The notes under the pieces: model-generated
What the model was told of the DNA's origin: nothing
What the model saw: the letters and a program-made list of their open reading frames with translations, nothing else
Databases searched by the model: none
Origin: Erpobdella octoculata
Lineage: Eukaryota > Annelida > Clitellata > Hirudinida > Erpobdellidae
Assembly (NCBI GenBank): GCA_963978895.1
Contig: OZ022238.1
Coordinates: forward strand, 46,038,210-46,102,209
Reading direction: 5' to 3'
Length of the DNA: 64,000 nt
Made by a program: the position numbers and the translations under genes
In this document: in pieces, positions 58,064-64,000 of the stretch
How the letters are laid out: each line of letters begins with the position of its first letter
How positions within the stretch are numbered: the stretch's first letter is position 1

Positions 58064-58748
58064 GAAGTAAAAAAGCAAATAACGCGCACAGGCATATAAC
58101 GCGCTAAGGGGTGCGCGGTATGCATAGATTTATGGCGGTATGTAAGAAGTGAAGCAAAAACAAAGTTTTTTTAAAAACACATTTTTATATTTTTAATACA
58201 TAAACAAAAAACATATTAGCATAAACAATAAATAGTTCGACAAAAATATCACAAATGGTTATTTATTTAAATTTTGTCCAATCGATCCGAAAATTTGATA
58301 GAATGCATTGTTAATCAGTTCGGAGGTATGTTTATATTTTTAAGTCTCTAGCTCATCGAGAAGTTAGTTTAAAATCGATTGCAAATTTTACTTACAGATC
58401 GATAGACAGAAAAGTCAAGTTAAGTAAAAGTGTGTAAAAACGCATATAACGCACGCGTTATATGCGAAGAAACATGGTAACTGACGCAAGTGCCGCCTGG
58501 TGAATAATTTAAAGTTCGTTACGAAATAAATTGAGATAATTTGAAATAATGATTAAATCGCTTCGGAAAGTATTGAATATTGTTTTTGCGAATGGGTTAA
58601 GTCTATGCTGGAAGTTTCAAAGTTTTAACTTGTCCAAAAGTTGGTGAAAATCAATTTAAAGATTTTGTGCTGTTATAATAGATCAATATGACTAGAAATT
58701 TGGACACTTTGCTTATTTTTTTTCAAATGTTTTCTAAAAAAAGATGAT
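58064..58748. repeat. Paralogous segment (B), without the insertions of segment A
   Basis: Matches the backbone of 22557-26320. It has the uninterrupted sites for the two LINEs found at 22881 and 23689 (TTTAAAATCGATTGCAAATT near 58369 and TTACGAAATAAATTGAGATA near 58519), and so works as a natural empty-site control. Confidence 0.85.
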
Positions 58749-58805
58749 TGAAAATTAAAAAATCTGTTTATTATTATTGTCGATAGTTTAGAAGAATAAA
58801 CTTAT

Positions 58806-60285
58806 TTATAATATTAAGTTTCTTCTGGCAGCAACAGAAGCTCCAATTGCAAGTATTTCTTCTGGATCAAATTTTTGGTTTGGTGCTCGTCCAAATATTT
58901 CTTCAACCATATCTTTGACCTTTAAAAAAGTAAATTTTAGTTACAAATATGCTTTTCTGCAGATTTCAGTTATATCAAAGAAATGCTTATAACAAAGTTC
59001 CGCTTGTAAAAATTTCTTTCTTACTTTGGCACCGTTAATACAAAAACCACTCTGATATAACTAGATTTTTTTGTGGTTATCATAAAAAGAGCTTGAATAC
59101 CTTTGGCATTTTCGTTATTCCACCAACTAACAAAACTTCATCAATGTCCTTCTTAGTAATTTTGGCTAATTCAGTGGCCTTTTTAATGCTCTCTTCACAC
59201 AAAAGAATTGTCCTTTTAAGCAAATCATCGACAAGGTTTTCAAATTCTTTTCTTGTTATCTCCATTTTAAAATATTTATAAACACCATCTAAATCTTTTT
59301 CCCATGTCTTGAAATCTTTTATTTCAGTATCTTCCGATAGTCGGATTTTAATATTTTCTACTTCAGCGAGATCCGAGAATGACTGCAAATTTAGAATTAG
59401 AAGCTTTAATTGAAAACATTCATCACCGAATTACTTCAAATTTTCATAAACGACACTAATAATCTAATATTTATTAGGACTAGGTAAAAAACTGTTTAAC
59501 AATTTAACATCAAAATTCTATAACATGAAAATTTTTTCTAAATTAACAATTAATTAACCTGTAGTCCAAGTTTTTCCTTACTAAGGTCCAATAAGCGATC
59601 GTCAAAAGATTCTCCATTGAGCATCAAGTCACCAGTCGAATAAGCTTCCATAAGCCCATTTCTGGATTTGATAATGGAAACCTCAAATTTTCCTCCACCA
59701 AAATCATAAACAGCAATCCTAAAAAACCAAAGTATAGTAATAATCTGATATATCAAACATTTGCAAACAATAATAATTATAACTTGTAAATAAAAATCCA
59801 CAGCTTGTAACTAACACTTTATCACTAGAAGTAGTTTCATTTGACTCAAGCGCAAGTGCAGCAGCAATTGGTTCTCTGATCACATCAATTCGTTCAAATC
59901 CAGCAAGTTTGCTAGCTTTTTTCAGTTGCTATTTATTTTAAAAACAATTTAATTTGAATTACTAACATTTTTTTATAACAAAACGTTTTGTTATAAAGTA
60001 GATAGTTACATTATAATCAGAACTATAACTTGGAACAGTGACGACAGCATAATTAACTTTATCTTTAAGCTCCTCTTCTGTTGACGAATAAAATTGAATT
60101 TTATTATATTTTTTATATACAATTTTTTAGTGAAATATTTAATTACACAAAATTAACCAGCTGAATTCTTTATTTTTTTAAAAAGTTGTGCAGCAATTTC
60201 ATATGGTTGATATATTCCAATGTGTGGGACTTTGGCCATCGGTATATCATTTTTTCCTTCTATGACTTCGAGTTTTCTGGTTATC
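58806..60285 (-). CDS. HSP70-like ATPase-domain-only protein, exons 3-8 (copy H4)
   Basis: Six exons, all open and in phase: 60285-60158 ([36 protein letters not shown]), 60077-60010 ([14 protein letters not shown]), 59928-59816 ([19 protein letters not shown]), 59718-59559 ([17 protein letters not shown] to LSKEKLGLQ), 59382-59101 ([28 protein letters not shown]) and 58919-58806 ([14 protein letters not shown] and stop). As in its relatives, the protein ends with the nucleotide-binding domain. Exon 6 keeps its frame into the splice donor here. Exons 1-2, with the phosphate-1 loop, should lie beyond the window, about 5 kb upstream by analogy with H1. It may be a working gene. Confidence 0.75.
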
Positions 60286-61053
60286 CTTTTTTTAAATGAT
60301 GGTAAATGTTTAAAATTGTAATAATGTTTTAAGTTATCGAAAGTTTCTGATGTACCGTAAAACGGGAAGTAATTTTGGCCCAAATAATTTTTTTGTTTAA
60401 ATTGCTTTGACCTTCCATAAAACCGAACAAAAAGGTTTTTCACCCAAACCAACTTCGGAATGTTAATTTTTATTTTGGTACTTCAGGGAGATTTTGGCCA
60501 TTGAAAGCCGCATTTGAAAGTATACTATTACAAATTTCTTCGTAATAGTTGTGTGTTGAAATGTGGAAATTTATTGAGTTTTTTCTATAGCGCAATTTTT
60601 ACACACTTTTATTTAATTTGATTTCTCTGTCTTGTGAAGATATTTTTTATATATTTATAATTTATTTTTCACCACCTTTTAAAATTTTGAAACTTCAGCA
60701 TAGACTTTAGCCACCCATCAAAACATTTTTCAATAGTTTTCGAAACAATTTTATCATGATTTAGAATAATTTAAATAATTTTTCTAAAAAAAATGTTTTT
60801 CACTAGATGGCGCTTACGTCCATTAAATGAACTTTTAAGTAAACATGACTTTGTCAAAAACTTATTAAATAATTGACTGAAGTATTACTATAAACGATGG
60901 TAAAACTATTATTTCATTTAGAGATCGGTTTGAATAATGTAAAAATATAAAAGTTTGATTTAAAAATAAAGATTCATGCTTGGACTTGTTTTACATGCCC
61001 CACAGAGAGAAACCATCTACCCGCTAAGTTTTCCTTTAACATGGACTACTAGG

Positions 61054-62966
61054 CAGTGTTGGATAAAATCATTTTTGAAAAGATTTGAAATCAAAATTAT
61101 CAGAAAAAATATGATTTCAAATCAAAATCAATAATTATGAAATGATTTTAAATCAAACCCACTTTTAAAAAGTAATTCAAATCATGAAATCAAAATCTTT
61201 TTTCTTAAATTTATTAATACACGGTTTGGTTTAATTTAGTTTTGTTCATTAAATTACCAGCCCGTCAAATATGAAAGTTTTTTTTGTTTTAAAAACGCTC
61301 AGATAATAAATAATTAACGATTTCCTTCTCTACCATTATTAAATGCTTTGGATCAAACCTGGTTCAAGCAAATTAAAATTACTAAATTTCATGCATGCAT
61401 TCGTAAGACATCTTCATTATCTAGCGATGTTTTCTTTTGAACAATAAATCCAACATTGTTTGATGCAATCGGATAACCTCTTGCATAAAACCATTCAAAA
61501 ACGAAGGAGTTGATAGTACGTCGCCCCAGAACAAAGGCAAACACAATACCTACCCCTTTGGTCGGAATGGAAAGGGTAAATACAATGAATATGCTAGGAG
61601 TCCTGATCGACGGAAAACTCTCATTCCGGGAACACGTTGACTGGATCAACACAAAATGTGCACAGACTTTGTGTGCACTAAGAAGCTTACGGGCTCACGG
61701 GCTGTGTGGCCAGGAGCTCTGGACGGTCACGGAGGCGACACTGATATCCAGGATCACCTACGCCTCTCAATCATGGTGGGGTTTCATAGGTTCGGGAGAT
61801 CTTAAACGCATCGAGTCAGTCATTAGGAGGGTAACACTCCAGGGTTTCTTGGATCCCGACCGCCCTGATTTTGTGCACCGCTGCGCCGTGGCGGGTTCAA
61901 CTCTGTTCAACCACCTTCACGTCCTTCACCATCTTGTCCCAGACGTCAAGAAATCAGGATATCACCTTCTTCATCGAGCTCACGACAGAGCTATTCCGCA
62001 TGCAGATTCCATACTCAGAAAAACCTTTATCCATAGATCGTTGAACTCAAAATAACTTAAACAATGCCGAACGTTATATTACATTTCTGAAAAAGGCAAG
62101 TTAGAGAATTTATTTTAAGTCTTTAACTTTAGATTGTCGAAACTCGTATTCCTTTTATTTAATTCTTATTTTTATTATTTTATTATTTAAATGTAAACCG
62201 CTGTGCGTCATTGTCAGACTGGATAATAAAGATTTACTTACTTACTTAATAAGCTTAGGAAAAACTTTTTTTGATTTTTAGGACTGAAGTGTACAATTGC
62301 ATAATAACCTTTACTACATGCAATCTGATAACCTTTTGCATAATAAACTTAAAGAAAACGTTTTGGATCTTAAGGACTGATACTGTACAACTTTTATCAC
62401 ACGCCTGCGCCTGCGTGCACTAATTTTAGCAACTGCTTAAGGCTGACCTCTGCGGCCGCCACGTTATGCAAAATTGCTAACATACATACATACATAGGAA
62501 ATTATATATGTAGATGTTTTCAATCAACTTGGATCTAAAATCACTTAAACGATGAAATGTAACTATTGTTTATTTATCTTTAAAAGTAACAATTTTTCAA
62601 ACATTGAATTAGTTAATCTGTTTTGTCTTAGAGTTTTAATTGGACCTGCAGAACAAAACAATCCTTCGATAGTAATAAAGGCAAATAATACATTGTTACG
62701 CTGTTCATATCGCAATCTATATCATCGGCGATTTTCTAAATAAAAAATATTCGTATAAGTTAGCACTCAAACCGTTTGGCAATGAAAGAGCAGCATAGTA
62801 AAAATATTTCATGATTTTGATTTTTGGATAAAATAAAATCGAAAATCATCAAAAAATGATTTCAAATCAAAATCACACATGACAAAATGATTTCAAATAA
62901 AAAATCGATATGCTGATTTTAAATCGTGATTTGAAATCATTTGATTTAAAATCTTACCAAACACTG
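61054..62966. mobile_element. Non-autonomous hAT element (copy B)
   Basis: Same element as 2320-4253 with the same CTACTAGG target duplication (61046-61053 and 62967-62974). It was carried along by the segmental duplication rather than inserted anew. Confidence 0.85.
61510..62262 (+). pseudogene. 5'-truncated LINE, reverse transcriptase C-terminus (copy B)
   Basis: Copy of 2782-3536. The frame is open to 62055 but lacks five codons (QVLSN region) relative to the first copy and has a few substitutions (NLRAHG to SLRAHG, GLGDLQ to GSGDLK). The TTAC-type 3' tail is near 62235-62262. Confidence 0.75.
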
Positions 62967-64000
62967 CTACTAGGCAGGGAGTTGGAGTCGAACCGTGAAG
63001 CTTTCACACTCAAGGCTATAACATTTATCGTTTCGTATCGTATCGTGTGGCCGGCTCCGTAATTGAAAGATTTCTGAAAATTTTTCTAAAAAGTTTCAAC
63101 AAGAGGACTATGTTGCTCTTTGCATTATGTTTTGTAAATTACGTCTTTGTGATTTAAGCTCCTCTTTTCCTGGTTGCACGTTTTATGAGAAAACACGCTA
63201 ATTGCGCTAAAACGTGTTTTCTTTTTAATCCTATTACATGAGTTTGTAATCTTGACATTTAAGTAGCGATTAACGGCTGATAAATTACATAATTGAATTT
63301 AGCCAAAACAGAAATGTCAGATTCAGAAAATAATGACGCAATAAATGGTACAATTTTTACTCTAGCCGATGAAGGAACAAATAATATTATTATGTTTAGG
63401 GCGATGTAACACAGAAAAACTAATTTTTAACGCTTCTTTTGCTGATTTGTTGAAAGAAGTAAATTCAGTTGAAACATAGCAATCGAAATAATCTCTAGTC
63501 AAGAAGGAAAAATTAGGCTTTTACAAGAAAGGTTACATGGCCAAAAAATCTAAATAAACACTGTACAAGAAAAACTCGATTATTCCAAGCTCTCAATAAA
63601 ATTGAATAGTGGTACTCCATCATATGCAGCAATTACCGCAAAATGATTGTTTGTTAATGAAAGAGCAATAAAGGCGTTATAGAATCAAAAAATCTGACCA
63701 TAAAAAAGGTTTGGAAAAAGATATAGCTGCCATTGTGAACATTTTGGAAATTCGAGATACCGGATTAGACTGAACATTCCAAAAGACTTGAAAAAAATCA
63801 TACCTAATTTTGGGTATATTTCAATTTTCGTAAAATGTAAAGAAAGGTCACTAAGGAATAAACTGTTGGAAGCAAAGAAAATACCAAATTGAGAGAACTC
63901 AAAATTAGTAATGGAACTAAATACATAGTATAACCAGACGTTACAATTGAACAAATAAAATTGTATAGTGAAATGTGGGATGCGGCCAGCATTAAAACAG

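Larger units (their letters stand above)
58749..63975. repeat. Segmental duplication, copy B
   Basis: Direct repeat of 1-5262, by eye above 95 percent identical including the hAT element and LINE fragment inside. It diverges at about 63976, near the window end. Confidence 0.9.

Noticed and set aside
60153..60452. Upstream part of a 99-codon minus-strand frame as extra HSP70 coding sequence
   Set aside because: Only the part up to 60285 aligns with the family's third exon; the rest (FYGRSKQFK type) lies in the intron and is broken by indels in copies H1 and H3.

Overview
This is an AT-rich, gene-poor stretch of an invertebrate animal nuclear genome. Spliceosomal introns with GT/AG borders, metazoan genes (SYAP1, PRMT1, VPS50/syndetin, a ZYG11-like LRR protein) and a dense mix of DNA transposons, LINEs, a Penelope-like element and Helitron-type ends show this. 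No rRNA, tRNA, operon or CRISPR signal was found. I cannot name the species.

Layout. 0-7 kb: a split HSP70-like gene on the minus strand whose large intron holds a hAT element with a LINE fragment inside. 7-13 kb: microsatellites, a tandem duplication and transposon scraps. 13.1-15.2 kb: the best preserved HSP70-like gene, plus strand. 15.8-22.5 kb: an L2-like LINE tail, a piggyBac-like scrap, a Mutator-like foldback element and a Harbinger element. 22.5-27.7 kb: a segment paralogous to 58.0-59.5 kb that has gained two LINEs, a tandem repeat and a SINE-like insertion. 28.2-31.0 kb: the 3' half of a SYAP1 gene with a 1.47-kb minisatellite in its last intron. 31-34 kb: foldback elements and a small DNA transposon. 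34.9-37.4 kb: PRMT1 C-terminal exons directly downstream of VPS50 internal exons. 38.9-44.6 kb: a Penelope-like element flanked by hammerhead-type motifs and split by a hAT element. 44.7-51.1 kb: AT arrays, Helitron-type ends and an intronless ZYG11-like gene. 51.2-53.0 kb: an L2-like LINE tail and a pogo-like transposase. 53.4-60.3 kb: two further HSP70-like copies, a long TCAC array and a GC-richer duplicated block. 58.7-64.0 kb: a direct duplicate of the first 5.2 kb.

The main theme is a local family of at least six HSP70-like loci that code only for the ATPase (nucleotide-binding) domain and stop where the substrate-binding domain would begin. They sit among segmental duplications and transposons; two look largely intact, one is a split gene and three are broken. 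A second theme is fragmentary host genes (SYAP1, PRMT1, VPS50) that keep introns and phase but lack large parts. Splice junctions below are my own reading of GT/AG borders and reading phase, not transcript data; coordinates near long homopolymers may be off by a base.
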